A stretch of 64,000 nt of DNA from Lepidostoma basale (taxonomy: Eukaryota; Arthropoda; Insecta; Trichoptera; Lepidostomatidae): contig JAHDVF020000155.1 of NCBI GenBank assembly GCA_022606425.2, positions 1 through 64,000 on the forward strand, given 5' to 3'. Shown here in pieces: positions 30,930-42,599 of the stretch. How positions within the stretch are numbered: the stretch's first letter is position 1; the number at the start of each line of letters is the position of its first letter. The translations under genes were made by a program, and so were the position numbers. The notes beneath the pieces are model-generated. The model saw only the letters and a program-made list of their open reading frames with translations. It was not told the origin of the DNA and did no database searches.

Positions 30930-31717
30930 TCGCGTTGCCATGTGGTCAATTGAGTTTCCACTGCCAATTTAAAGTTGATTTTCTTAAAACCTATGGACCC
31001 TGATATTATAAAAAAATTGTGATCCTCCATTGAAGTGTTCTCAATATTTCGTAATAAAAAAAAAGCAAAAAATTACTTCCTTCATCCCAAAAAAAAATAT
31101 TTTCTAAGACTGCCCTCACCTTCATTCGTGTTAAGGTAGAATTTGTTTTGCTAATATTTACAACTTTATCAAAAGTGACAAATACTTACTCGCTGTTTTG
31201 AACGTATTATAAATTATATGTTTGGCCTTTTTCATAGGTACGTAATAATACCGACTGGACGGAAACGCAGCACGCAACTTAATAATATCAGAACTGTGAA
31301 AATATTAACACTTTACCAAAAGGGACAAATATTAATACGTACTCGTTGTCTTGAACGTACTATACATTTTGCCTAGGTGCCTTTATCATACGTAAAATCT
31401 CGTAAAGTCACGCCCCGCCGGCCGCGGCGCGGCGCGGCGGAGTGAGACAAGTTTATACTTGGTGTCAGTTGCTCGTATGCTGTGACGCATTCCATATCAG
31501 AAATCGCATGGTTCTAGAAAAAAATTAATAATGATATGTTTTTCAAATAATCCATGTATGTTATAGATATCGATCTATTCCTAATGAAATTCCCTACAAG
31601 ATGACATAAATTAAATTTTGATTCATCGAGTCATATGCTTGATATTTAGATAAAGTTAGCGGTAAACTGAATTGACCACATGGGAGCGAGCGTTTTGTTT
31701 TGAACACGGTACGTTAA
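30930..31717. other. Spacer with a CpG-rich patch
   Basis: 31408-31442 (cgccccgccggccgcggcgc and onward) is a very GC-rich 35-bp patch in an otherwise AT-rich region. No gene is visible around it. Confidence 0.4.
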
Positions 31718-31850
31718 GGGTTAACACAGACATGTTTCGGTTTTAACATAACCTTTATCAATGTAAATAATTAAAAAAAAAAAATTAATTGTGTACATTG
31801 ATAAGGGTTATGTTTAAACCAAAACATGTCTGTGTTAAGTGAAATAAAGT
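31718..31850. repeat. Hammerhead-remnant hairpin
   Basis: aacacagacatgtttcggtt (31721 on) and its reverse-complement relative aaaacatgtctgtgtt (31823 on) flank about 85 bp. The plus copy has box UUGAUAA, stem II GGGUU/AACC, AAAACAUGUC and a stem I of UACA/UGUG type. Both boxes are decayed. Confidence 0.55.
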
Positions 31851-31854
31851 GTTT

Positions 31855-32440
31855 TATTACCAAGTTTCATAATACTTATTCAAATAAAAAATAATAATTT
31901 ATTGATTTCTATTGTATTTTATTTACCATTCTTAGGTATTCAAAGCAAATATTATATTTTCTGACAACAATCTTTCTTAAGATAAATAATGAAAGTAAGA
32001 GATAATATTCATTTTAATATTTTTTTTTCCATATTCGATTTTGATTTGTGTTGTAGTTTCACATTTAAATAAATATAATTGTACTTCGTATTTTCACAAC
32101 ATATCATTTTCTTTTTAAAGACATATTTTGGTTGTTTAATGTATAAATTTCAACATAATAAAATTAACATGTGTGGAAAAGAAAAAAATGGTTTTGTGAA
32201 AATAACATACAAAGTGCAATTCTATGAATTTCAATGATTTCTTCTTCATTTATTGCTGCATATTCATTACTGAATCTTTAAGACTAATTGGTTTATTTAA
32301 TTTAAAAGTATATGTAACCCTTAAAGCTTAGGTGGAAGCGAAACCGGTTGGTTCGTTAAAACAAATAAATTGACGTTTAAACAAAATATAATGTAAAAGT
32401 GCTTTTAAATTATTTAAAAAAATAAACATGTACGTAAAAT
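31855..32440. other. Spacer with hammerhead-element parts
   Basis: 32025-32105 carries the family segment ttttgatttgtgttgtagtt, aataaatataattgtacttc. 32310-32360 (aggtggaagcgaaaccggtt) is a plus-strand remnant of the ACCGGUU type whose core box is lost. Confidence 0.45.
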
Positions 32441-32444
32441 TTTT

Positions 32445-32670
32445 ATGAATAAAAATACTGTTTTTTCCACATTTGAGTTTATTTTTCTCGACATATTCCG
32501 AAGGCTTACATCTTCATAAGCCCTCGAAACATGTCGAAAAAAATAAACCAAAAGTGGATAAAACAGTGTTTTAATTCATAAAAAAATGTCATTATGGAAT
32601 TCCACAGTGTTAACGGCTTAAGTTTATCTAAAAAAAAACATGTATGTATATTTTAAGGGATCAAGGAATT
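32445..32670. repeat. Two hammerhead copies fused head to head
   Basis: tttctcgacatattccgaag (32483 on) is the minus-strand GAAA-stem III end, and gccctcgaaacatgtcgaaa (32520 on) the plus-strand one. They are separated by only about 25 bp, so both core boxes are fused or lost. The conserved module ggaattccacagtgttaacg is at 32598. Confidence 0.6.
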
Positions 32671-32679
32671 TCAATGATT

Positions 32680-33795
32680 TACGAAAAGTATAATGTATAA
32701 CATAGAAGAAGCAACCAGACTAGCGAACTATAGATTTTTAAAATGCTTGCTTCTATAAAGTCGAAAATACTGTATTAAACTTTGAAATTATGTTTCCGTT
32801 TGTATTTACTGAGGGACCAAAACAAGAGAAATGAATCCAATAAAAATAAATTATTTAGATGAAAGAATAAGAAGATGAAAACGTTATATTGCGAATCGTA
32901 GCAAGTATGTAGATCCAATATTTTTGATGTTTAGCTAACAAATTGATAATTTGAGGGCTTTCAAAATACGTAATTTCGTAAATATTCGGGAAAATATTCT
33001 CTTGAAGAGAAATGATATCATGAATATTTTTTATACGCTCGGCTTTGTAAATTTAAATCAATTTCTTCTCTGATACCAATTAACTTTTAGGAAAATTCGT
33101 TTTCCGATCTTTATTGCTACTTGGAAGTGTTGGAATATGACGAGAATATTCGATAATTGAATCCGATTTGAGACGTTTTCATATCGGATTCGTTTAAAAT
33201 TTCAATAATTTATTTTTTAAAAAAGAAGCTCTACCAACTGCTCGTGAGATTTCGTATATAATTTTTAAACGCAATATCATACATTATTTTTTTATTTAAA
33301 TAAATAAATTTACACTTTGTGTTATCATGACACTCTGATTTACGTTTCTTTTGTGACATAACTTCACCAATGCACACCTTCACCAATGCAAATTTTGTGC
33401 ATTGATGGTTTATCACAACCAAAACATGTTAACTGAAAGGAAGATAAGGTATTTAAATAAATATAAGTGCACTTTGTATTTTTAAATTATTTCACTTTTC
33501 ACAGACATGTTTCGGTTATTAGACAATTTTTTCAATGTTAAAACTTTACATTGAAAAATGCTGTGTCAAAACCAAAAAAAAGTTTACTTAAAAGAAAATA
33601 AGTAATTTGAATAAATATAATTGTACTTGTTATTTTTACAACACTTTATTACACTTTTCATAGACATGTTTCGGTTATGACACAACCTTTTTCAATGTTG
33701 AAACTTTACATTGATAATTAATGTAAAAGTGCTTTTACATTATTTAAAAAAAATAAACATGTATGTATATTTTAAGGGATCAAGGAATTTCAATG
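32680..33795. other. AT-rich spacer with degraded hammerhead-element copies
   Basis: 33440-33720 holds two similar segments containing cacagacatgtttcggttat (33499) and catagacatgtttcggttat (33659), followed by ttttttcaatgtt. These are direct repeats about 160 bp apart with decayed core boxes. 33231-33422 has only an unrecognised frame. Confidence 0.5.
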
Positions 33796-33799
33796 GTTT

Positions 33800-34145
33800 C
33801 TTCTTCAGCCTATTCCCGTTCACTCCTGGACAAAGGCTTCCTCCATTCGCTTCTATGTCACTCTGTTCTGTGCAGACTGCATCCAGGTTATTCCGACGTG
33901 TCTGTTCAGATCACCCTTCCACCGTAGTTGCGGTCGCCCTGCACTTATCTTTGCCGTCCACGGTCTCTAAGTCAGCAGTCTTCTTGTCCACTTTTCACCC
34001 AAGCTTCTGGCTACGTGACCTTCCCATTGCCATTTTAGAGTCGCCACCCGGTGGATGATGTCAGTGTCCTTTGTTTTTTCTCTCACCGTATCGTTTCTGA
34101 CTCTGTCTCTTAGGCTTATTAGCGCGTGACCTCAAAGTAAAATAC
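33800..34145 (-). pseudogene. LINE-B fragment
   Basis: The plus-strand view shows gttcactcctggacaaaggc, tgaccttcccattgccattt and tctgactctgtctcttaggc. The minus strand gives SLRDRVRNDTVREK- and LKWQWEGHVARSLG-like blocks. Closely related to 61345-61830. Confidence 0.8.
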
Positions 34146-34239
34146 TCGGGAAATCAAAGTTGTGCATTATATACTAGAGAAGTAAATTTAAAAACAAAAC
34201 CTTCTGGGGTGCCCCGGCACCCCTTGTAGGGTTCAAGGG

Positions 34240-34450
34240 TTATTGATCTTTTCATTATTTTTTTCATAACAATTTTGTTTGCAAATCATTCACTTCTGAT
34301 ATTTGCATTCGACACTCTATCTTACACTGATTTTCATCTAAGAGATCTCATTTTTACTGCATTGATTTTACTTTCATCCTTCTTTTTCCAATACCATGCT
34401 TCACTTTCATACATAAGGGTCAATACAAGAACACCATTGTGCTCTGCCAT
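34240..34450 (-). pseudogene. LINE-T internal fragment
   Basis: The plus-strand view ttcgacactctatcttacac, atctaagagatctcattttt and caatacaagaacaccattgt reproduces the region upstream of RWFGHMERM on the minus strand. There is no tail. Confidence 0.7.
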
Positions 34451-34454
34451 TTGA

Positions 34455-35160
34455 ACAATACAACTTAAAATAACAAAATACGTCGAAAGTTACTGAAAAC
34501 TCCGCAACCTGTTTACATGTATCCTTTCATTAAATTTTCTCAACAACAGTGAATAAAAATAGAAATAAAAGTTATTTCGTAATATTCCCCGCGGAATTCA
34601 CGCTTGCTGTCAGATATAAATCTAATATATGACTATGGATCGCTTTTCAATTCGAAAGAGAAACTGAAAAACACGAGAACAACAGGAAATACAAGGGCTC
34701 GTTCCCAGCGGAGTTGCACGCTGAATCGTCGCAGTGAAACCACGCGAAAATCAAATATTTACACCCCCAAAACACAAACTAAATGATAATTGCGTTATAG
34801 GGACTTGCGGTTTGGGCTGAATTTGCAATGCCGCTTCGGCGGGTCGCGTCCTTTGAGATTCCGGTCTAATTGATTAACTTTGAGTGAAATATGCGACAGT
34901 GTATCGGCACGGGAAATGCAGATTTTAAATTTAATTAGCGTACTGTTTACTCGGCAAACAATACATTCTATAGGGGAGGGTATTAGCCCTAGTAAACAAG
35001 GGTGGTATTATATATTGATCAGTTTCCCATTGTTCGAACATCATTTAATTTTCCCATTCATAGCGATTCAAAAACATGCATGGAATTTCTACATTATTTA
35101 TACATATAATTTACCATTGATTTTTTTCTTTACATAGAGGACAGAGTTTTTTTTTGTTTT
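34455..35160. other. Single-copy-looking spacer
   Basis: 34600-34960 is less repetitive and GC-richer than the surroundings (gctcgttcccagcggagttg, gccgcttcggcgggtcgcgt). No ORF with a recognisable domain. Confidence 0.4.
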
Positions 35161-35164
35161 TCCT

Positions 35165-35606
35165 TGATAAATATTTACCCAAAAGCTGGATCGTCCATGT
35201 CAACATCGAAAAAAACATTTTGTGTTATTACATTATGTGCTAAATTAAAAAAAACGGTGGATACGTGGAACAAATAGTAAATACGAGCTCGTAGACAATA
35301 TGTGCACCATCTAAAAATAACATTTTGTGTTAAATTATTATTATTTTGTTATTTTATTTTGAATCATTGTATTATATATTACTTGTTTTAGATTTATTTT
35401 GTGGGTGTCGGACTATCGAAGTGTGCTCGAGAGATGCCTATTGGTGGCGATGAGGTTCGCAACACATCACACCGCGTCTCCCGCGGGGCGAAAAGAGAAG
35501 GATGGAGTGCCGCATCAGTAAAAGTGTGACAGTCCATTCTTTCTGCCTACCCTTTCGGGGAGATGGCGTGATAGTTAGTTAGTTTAGTTAGTTAGTTAAT
35601 ATTTAC
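35165..35606 (+). mobile_element. LTS copy
   Basis: Runs from ttacccaaaagctggatcgt through tattggtggcgatgaggttc and ccgcgtctcccgcggggcga to the (TTAG)n tail at 35574-35600. Confidence 0.8.
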
Positions 35607-35704
35607 ATTGTTTTTATCTACTATGGTGAATAACTAACCAGCTAATAAATATAACAATAAGTAGAGCAAACACAACTTAATCTTGGCATCTATGTGTTGA
35701 CGTA

Positions 35705-35975
35705 TTTTTAAATCCAATCTTCATAGATGGCCCTAGTGTGTAAATTGAAACTACCATGTGAAGTGTGGTGTTACAGATTAACATATATATATATAACTTC
35801 CAAAAAAATTGTCAGTGGTGGTGGTCATAAGAAAAATGTGGAATGGGGCATGTTGTATTACATACAGCGTGCTCTTAACCCAACCAATGACAGGTCATAA
35901 GTCCTGTTAACACCTCGATCGCCATATTCTGTTTCCAATTTGCATCTTCGTCTTTATTGAGATACAATTAATCCT
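35705..35975 (+). repeat. REP-A copy
   Basis: atagatggccctagtgtgta through caatgacaggtcataagtcc to ttgagatacaattaatcc. Confidence 0.75.
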
Positions 35976-36199
35976 CATATAATAATAAAATTGTCTATGG
36001 AACATGTAAAATACTATTTTTATATGGTCTACAAATCGAAATCGAAAAATGTATCTGTACTAAGAATCGAGCAAGCTTTAGCTTGAAAATTGGAACACTT
36101 CATTGACAAAGACTCACAGAAAGTACAACAGTTAGGTATATAAATATAATTATTAAAAAAACTGTTAGAATTATTATTAAAATCACCGGTTCAAATTTA

Positions 36200-36375
36200 T
36201 TTGATAGAGGAATACCGAGAAAAACGTGACACGATAAAAAAAACCAAATATTGAATGTCGCCCACATGAAGGGTCTGAGAAATCGACGTGCGTGTATGAC
36301 ACGATATATGAATGTTGAGGAAGCGTGAGTATGTCGGGAAAGAACAGTGCGGCGATATTCTTTCTGACTGCGATT
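36200..36375 (+). pseudogene. LINE-T 3' fragment without tail
   Basis: gataccgagaaaaacgtgac-like start, then gtcgcccacatgaagggtct and tatatgaatgttgaggaagc. It corresponds to the RGRPRKT to EEAREVC region. Confidence 0.65.
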
Positions 36376-36434
36376 CACGTAAAAGATTCATTAATATGTA
36401 TTTCTAACTTCAATATTTTTATTTCAACAACAAT

Positions 36435-37050
36435 ATTAAACCATCGCGCCGTTTCTCCGCTGAGGTCGGCAGAGAGAATGGGCCGCCACACTACTCAACC
36501 CTGACACACCTCTCTATTTTCCTCCATATTCATACAACGAGTAATACACGCACGTCGGTTCTCCAACTTCTATCATGACCAACATTTAAAAGTTTATTAA
36601 TTTGATCATCCCATGTTTTCCTCGGTCTACCTTGACTTCGTACTCCATTTACATCGTATACTTTCTTGACCATTCTTTCTCCATCCATGCGCTCTATGAT
36701 ACTTTCATGAATTTGTTCATATTGCCTTTTCAAATCAAATCAAATCAGTTTATTTCATCAACAGACATTACAAAATGTATTTTTAAGGTATCTATTGAGA
36801 ACAGGTAAAATAATTCCGCTCTACACTCCGCCTTCTTCCGCTCCACAATCCTTTTTCTTATATCAGCATTTGAAATTGTGTCGTACATCCTTCTACCGCA
36901 CATGAACGTCTTAGGGACCTCATCTCTACCGCATTTGATCTGCTCTCATCCTTATTTTGCCAGTCCCATGCTTCACTTCCATACATTAGCGTTGGGACCA
37001 GAACTCCATCGTGAACGGCCATTTTTGCTTTCATTGATAAAATATAAAAA
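36435..37050 (-). pseudogene. LINE-T fragments, minus strand
   Basis: The plus-strand view gccgtttctccgctgaggtc, then acgagtaatacacgcacgtc and ggtctaccttgacttcgtac (QGRPRKTWDDQINKLLNVGH on the minus strand), gives a 67-residue frame. 36880-37045 continues with ccgcatttgatctgctctc and ccagaactccatcgtgaacg. About 150 bp between them does not match. Confidence 0.7.
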
Positions 37051-37054
37051 AAAA

Positions 37055-37548
37055 AAAGTGGATACGTGGAACATTAATTAAATCATATAACAGCTAATTT
37101 AAAAAACGGCGGATACGTGTAACATAAATTAAATAAACACAAAAGTCCGGATCGTCCATGTCAACATGTGCAACATCGGAAATCATTATGTGTTATTACA
37201 TTTTGTGCTAAATTTAAAAAACGGTGGATTCGTGGAACATAAATTAAATAGACAAATGTGCACCATCTAAAAATAACATTTTGTATTAAATTATTTTTAT
37301 TTTGTTATTTTATTTTATATCATTGTATTTTATATTATTTGTTTTAGATTTATTTTGTGGATGTTGGAAGATCGAAGTGTGCGCGGGAGATGCCTATTGG
37401 TGGCGATGAGGTTCGCAACCCATCACACCGCGTCTCCCGCGGGGCGAAAAGAGAAGGATGGAGTGCCGCATCAGTAAAAGTGTGACAGTCCATTCTTTCT
37501 GCCTACCTTTTCGGGGAGACGGCTTGATGGTTAGTTAGTTAGTTATAT
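37055..37548 (+). mobile_element. LTS copy, long 5' end
   Basis: The 5' part holds repeated units with ggatacgtggaaca (37060), ggatacgtgtaac (37110) and ggattcgtggaac (37226), then the shared body and a (TTAG)n tail at 37530-37546. Confidence 0.8.
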
Positions 37549-37659
37549 CAAATTACAAAACATAGATTTTTAAGTCTCGTGTGATAATACCCGAAGCTTA
37601 AATATAGTAGTTAATAATAATCAAACAAACCTTTATATATTTTATACATCTACATCTCG

Positions 37660-37850
37660 CACAAGACACACCGCAAGCCAAGTTTTCCATCTCCCTGTAT
37701 ATCGCACTAACTACGCTCAAAGCGCGGCAATGTACAGGATTTGTGACAACTCCAACAAGTATTCTGGAGATATCGATGTTTTCCACTTGAACGAACGAAA
37801 CTTCAAAAAAGCTATAAAAGTAACCTTCCGGCGTGGATGAGACCATAATG
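37660..37850 (-). repeat. Unassigned repeat shared with 56040-56165
   Basis: Minus-strand tagttagtgcgatatacagg, then agatggaaaacttggcttgc, closely matches plus-strand 56075-56120. The minus frame (VVSAIYREMENLA) looks like a LINE ORF end, but no diagnostic motif is present. Confidence 0.55.
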
Positions 37851-38044
37851 TTACATGATATTATAATGTGTTACTTTTATTTTTACTTTTATTTATACTT
37901 GTAATTTTGTTCTTATTTTTACTACTATTATGATGTTTAACTCTCAATCATTTTGTTTGCCCGTATTTCGCCTTAGCTTAAATTTAATTAACTGTTTATT
38001 GTATTTGTGGTATCATGTAATTGGCTTTATTTATTATTTTTCTT

Positions 38045-38575
38045 AACTAACTAACTAACTAACCATCACGCCGTCTCCCCGAAAGGGTAGGCAGAAAGAA
38101 TGGACTGTCACACTTTAACTGATGCGGCACTCCATCCTTCTCTTTTCGCCGCGCGGGAGACGCGGTGTGATGGGTTGCGAACCTCATCGCCACCAATAGG
38201 CATCTCCCGCGCACACTTCGATCTTTCAACATCCACAAAATAAATCTAAAACAAATAATATAAAATACAATGATATAAAATAAAATAACAAAATAAAAAT
38301 AATTTTATACAAAATGTTATTTTTAGATGGTGCACATTTGTCTATTTGATTTATGTTCCACGAATCCACCGTTTTTTACATTTAGCACATAATGTAATAA
38401 CACATAATGTTTTCCGATGTTGCACATGTTGACATGGACGATCCGGACTTTTGTGTTTATTTAATTTAGGTTACACGTATCCACCGTTTTTTAAATTAGC
38501 TGTTATATGATTTAATGAATTTTCCACGTATCCACTTTTTTTATTTGGCAGTAATTAGGCACTTAAAACTAACCA
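38045..38575 (-). mobile_element. LTS copy
   Basis: Starts at taactaactaactaaccatc (38045), contains gggttgcgaacctcatcgcc and tggtgcacatttgtctattt, and ends near the ggatacgtgg-type repeats (38540). It is a mirror copy of 37055-37548. Confidence 0.8.
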
Positions 38576-38799
38576 ACTTTAAAAGAATATTGAAGAAATT
38601 ATTTTTCTTAATGTTTCTTAATTAATATATTGATATCGCTGCATGTTGCCCTTACTGAATAAATAAATAAATAAAAGAAAGGTTCAAATAAAATTTATAA
38701 GAAGCGCATTGCACCTAGATTTTATTTTGTGCTTAGCACGTATCCATTAATTAAAATAATTCACCTATAATTTCTGTAGAAATAGAACAGTTTCATAAA

Positions 38800-39155
38800 G
38801 CTAAAACTCTTAGCAGCAAATAAATCAAATTGCGCTTGTTGTAGAGATCGTAAGTAGACAAACTAACAATAAAGGCGAGCTTACACAACCCCCGAGAACA
38901 TGCGTCACGGTAGCTCCTCCAAACTGCAGTTTTATTTATCCCTCCCTCTCCCCAATCTCTCCCCAGCAGACCGTGGCCGAAAGCGATGCGAAACAATCCC
39001 AACTTCTGAAACATCGCCGCGAGCCCCGCCGCCTTATTGCTTTATTTACATTCTTTTTGTTTCATTTCCTCGACATTAAAACTTCTTACGTTCCTCGCTG
39101 TGTTTGCATCGCTTAAGTGCAAGCTGCACCGCGGACCTTGCCGTTTTAAACCTAG
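38800..39155. other. Single-copy-looking segment
   Basis: GC-richer (ccctccctctccccaatctc, gccgcgagccccgccgcc). No domain is recognisable in the open frames. It could be regulatory but nothing specific supports this. Confidence 0.35.
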
Positions 39156-39160
39156 TAGAA

Positions 39161-40320
39161 TATCCGGAAATCTTTGATATGTGGTTGATTGAAACGCTTC
39201 TTTTATATGATAGAAATTGAATTATATTTCTTCTATGTTCGCCACACTTTGTAATGTAGATGTTTTATTTGTCTTTTTTTTATACTTTATATGAGTATAA
39301 ACAACACTATTAAAATTACATATCAGACATGTTTCGGACAAACAGTCCTTCTTTAGTAATTCAGCATGTTCTTCTTTATAACATCTGTCAAAATTGATCA
39401 TATTTGTAAATAATTTTATGGTATTTTAAATATGTTTCTTTATAATATGTATCACGTTTAAAACCAAGAAAAATATCCGGAAATCTTTGATATGTGGTTG
39501 ATTGAAACGCTTCTTTTGTATGATAGAAATTGAATTATATTTCTTCTATGTTCGCCACACTTTGTAATGTAGATGTTTTATTTGTCTTTTTTTTATACTT
39601 TATACGAGTATAAACAACACTATTAAAATTACATATCAGACATGTTTCGGACAAACAGTCCTTCTTTAGTAATTCAGCATGTTCTTCTTTATAACATCTG
39701 TCAAAATTGATCATATTTGTAAATAATTTTATGGTATTTTAAATATGTTTCTTTATAATATGTATCACGTTTTAAACCAAGAAAAATATCCGGAAATCTT
39801 TGATATGTGGTTGATTGAAACGCTTCTTTTGTATGATAGAAATTGAATTATATTTCTTCTATGTTCGCCACACTTTGTAATGTAGATGTTTTATTTGTCT
39901 TTTTTTTATACTTTATACGAGTATAAACAACACTATTAAAATTACATATCAGACATGTTTCGGACAAACAGTCCTTCTTTAGTAATTCAGCATGTTCTTC
40001 TTTATAACATCTGTCAAAATTGATCATATTTGTAAATAATTTTATGGTATTTTAAATATGTTTCTTTATAATATGTATCACGTTTTAAACCAAGAAAAAT
40101 ATCCGGAAATCTTTGATATGTGGTTGATTGAAACGCTTCTTTTGTATGATAGAAATTGAATTATATTTCTTCTATGTTCGCCATACTTTGTATTGTAGAT
40201 GTTTTATTTGTCTTTTTTTTCCTTCTATACTTTATACGAGTATATACAACACTATGATCATTACAAATCAGACATGTTTCGGACAACCAGTCCTTCTTCA
40301 GTGATACATATTATAAAGAT
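39161..40320. repeat. 313-bp tandem array, 3.7 units
   Basis: tatccggaaatctttgatat starts at 39161, 39474, 39787 and 40100, a constant 313-bp period. The first three units are almost identical. The fourth diverges near 40220 and ends in the intact hammerhead. Units 1-3 each contain the minus-strand sequence taaagaaggactgtttgtcc, then gaaacatgtctgatat, with the box decayed to CUAAAGA. Tandem units carrying one hammerhead each are the arrangement described for animal retrozymes. Confidence 0.95.
40264..40308 (-). ncRNA. Hammerhead ribozyme, intact by inspection
   Basis: The minus strand has core CUGAAGA (40301-40295), one A, stem II GGAC/GUCC with loop UGGUU, GAA (40280-40278), stem III ACAUGU (self-complementary) and GUC ending at 40271. 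Stem I AUCA/UGAU flanks the core perfectly. All core residues fit CUGANGA...GAA. It sits at the end of the 313-bp array. Confidence 0.75.
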
Positions 40321-40505
40321 ACATATTTAAAATATTATAAAATTGTTTACAAATATGATTAATTTTGACAGATGTTATAAAGAGGAATATGCCGAATTAC
40401 TAAAGAAGAACTGGTTGTCAGAAAAACATGTCTAATATGTTATTTTAATAGTGTTGTACAATATATACAAAGTATATATAAAAAAAGAAAAAGACAAATG
40501 AATTA
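40310..40505 (+). repeat. Inverted continuation of the array unit
   Basis: tacaaatatgattaattttg through gacagatgttataaagagga and tgtcagaaaaacatgtctaa is the array sequence in the opposite orientation. The hammerhead array is therefore bordered by an inverted copy whose own motif (CUAAAGA, CAGAAAAACAUGUC) is decayed. Confidence 0.75.
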
Positions 40506-40574
40506 CATTTAATGGGAAAGACATATTTTGCATAATAATTAAATAAAACAATGTTTTTATAACTACTTCCACAT

Positions 40575-40685
40575 TTGTCTTTATTTCGACAGCGACCGGT
40601 TCCGCCAGGCTCACTGGCATCAGTCTGTCGACGCCAGCGAGCCTGGCGAAACCGGTCGCTGTCGAAATTAATACAAATGTGGGAG
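40575..40685. repeat. Head-to-head fused hammerheads (ACCGGU type)
   Basis: gacagcgaccggttccgcca (40589 on) and tggcgaaaccggtcgctgtc (40644 on) are inverted copies meeting near 40624. The minus copy keeps CUGAUG, stem II CCAG/CUGG, a GGAA in place of GAAA, ACCGGU-GUC and stem I CGACAG/CUGUCG. The plus copy has CUGUCGA and lacks its own stem I partner. Confidence 0.75.
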
Positions 40686-40689
40686 TAGT

Positions 40690-42585
40690 TAAAAAAACAC
40701 CGTTTTATTTAATGATTATTTAAAATGAACTTCTATCAAGTGATTTTACTTAAATCATTTGATATATTTTGCGTTATTAGGGCGTATACAAATTGACGTT
40801 TTCATCATCAAGGTCAGTAACGCAGACATACTACAGAGAACCAGATGTGATAGATAGCTATTTTTGGGGGAGAAGGATAGAAAGGTCTCATATTTGTATC
40901 ATGTGTTACCTTACTAAACTAACTAACCATCACGCCGCTTATGTGTGAATCGGGTTTATACTAAAATTTCCTTCTTACGACATTTTCTGGCACAGTTCCC
41001 CAGACGGCCGCAGATGCAACGGAGGCGCTGTGCTCACAGTGGTCGCCGATTTGTGTTTATTTGTCAAAATGTCCGTTAAAGAAACTTAAACTTTGTAATT
41101 TATCATGCATTCATAATGACAAACAGACGTCTCGGTGGATACTCCGGCCTTAAGTGTGAATAGAGCAAGCGTAAAGGTCCCATACACCTGGAGGAATCAG
41201 AATAAATCGTAATAAATTATATAATACGAATGAAAACTGTCTGTTTTATAGAAGTCTTATTATGGTTTATAGGAATGACACCTTTCTAAGGCACTTTGAA
41301 ATGTCTACATCTAGAAATTTGTATACATGTGAAATGTATTATATATATTTGATAATTCCTTAGAAAGAAGAAATATGTCAGTGATGACTATGAAAGCACC
41401 ATTTATTTTGTTCCCAGCATCAACCCTTCTTTCAATGTCTTTCTCCATTCTTCATTCTCTTGTAATCATGCTTCTTAATAATGGCTAAAAATAATCAAAA
41501 AGGTAAACTTTTAAAAATTAGTAAAAGCGTGTTAATATTATTTTTAAACCAAGTACACCAAACAATGCTTGGTTTTGAAAAAAAGAACAATGCACAAGTA
41601 CGATTTTTTATGAATTAAAACACTTAATTTTCAAAAGTGGAAAAAACAGTGTTTTAATTCATAAAAATTCGTCATTATGGAATTCCACAGTGTTAACGCC
41701 TAAAGTTTATTTAAAATTAAAAAAAAATGCACAATTACACAAAACATGTTACTACAGAGACATTTAAAAAAAGTGTGGCTTGAATGTAGTGTACTTTAAA
41801 AAAAAAGTAATTAGTTTTAAATAGTGTTAAAATAGTATTATAATATTTCTTATAAGACAATTTATTTGAAATTATTACACTTTAAGATTTTTTTTAATCC
41901 CCTTGTTCATTAATTGTTCCCAAAATTTGTAATATACGAGTATATATTTAGATTATGTAAAGTGGTAAAAATGCCTCCCTAGAACGGGTTACCCCAGTTG
42001 GGAGGAATTAAAATTAGGAATTAATATAAATAAATAGATATATTTTTTAAATATATACACGCAGATACGTCCAAGCACATTACGTAAAATGTATAAATAC
42101 TCGTATAAGCAAATCGCGAGTTCTGGTTTCCTGAAACGAGCCCCGGACGAAGGAATGCGACATCCGCCGTGGGAGATAAATTACTCTAACGACCTGCTTA
42201 TGTCTTGTTGCACTCCCATTTATTGCCTCTCAGTACCCACTTTCTTCCTTTTCTTCTACGTTCTAGCCTTGTCTTCAACATTCCTACATTAATTTGACCA
42301 TTTCTTATGCGCTGTATCTTATTTTCAAACGAGTGTTTACAATAAACAATAATACAATATAATTTTTTTTTTTAAAATAATAATTAAATAATTAAATAAA
42401 TCATTTTTTAATAATGTTAATATTAACTACTTTTGATCTTGTCTTTATTTCTAAAACCTATCGAAACCATAAAGAAATCAAAATCGACAGACAGGCTATC
42501 GAAATAAAGACATAAGTGGACGTTTAAAATAGAATTATTACGGTTAATCCATTTTTTTTTTTACATATTTTTACAGAATAAAAAT
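40690..42585. other. Spacer with scattered hammerhead-element parts
   Basis: 41625-41710 carries the family module (aaaaaacagtgttttaattc, ggaattccacagtgttaacg). 40980-41170 is GC-richer and unrecognised. An open frame at 42089-42292 has no known domain. Confidence 0.4.
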
Positions 42586-42599
42586 ATTATACCCAACAT

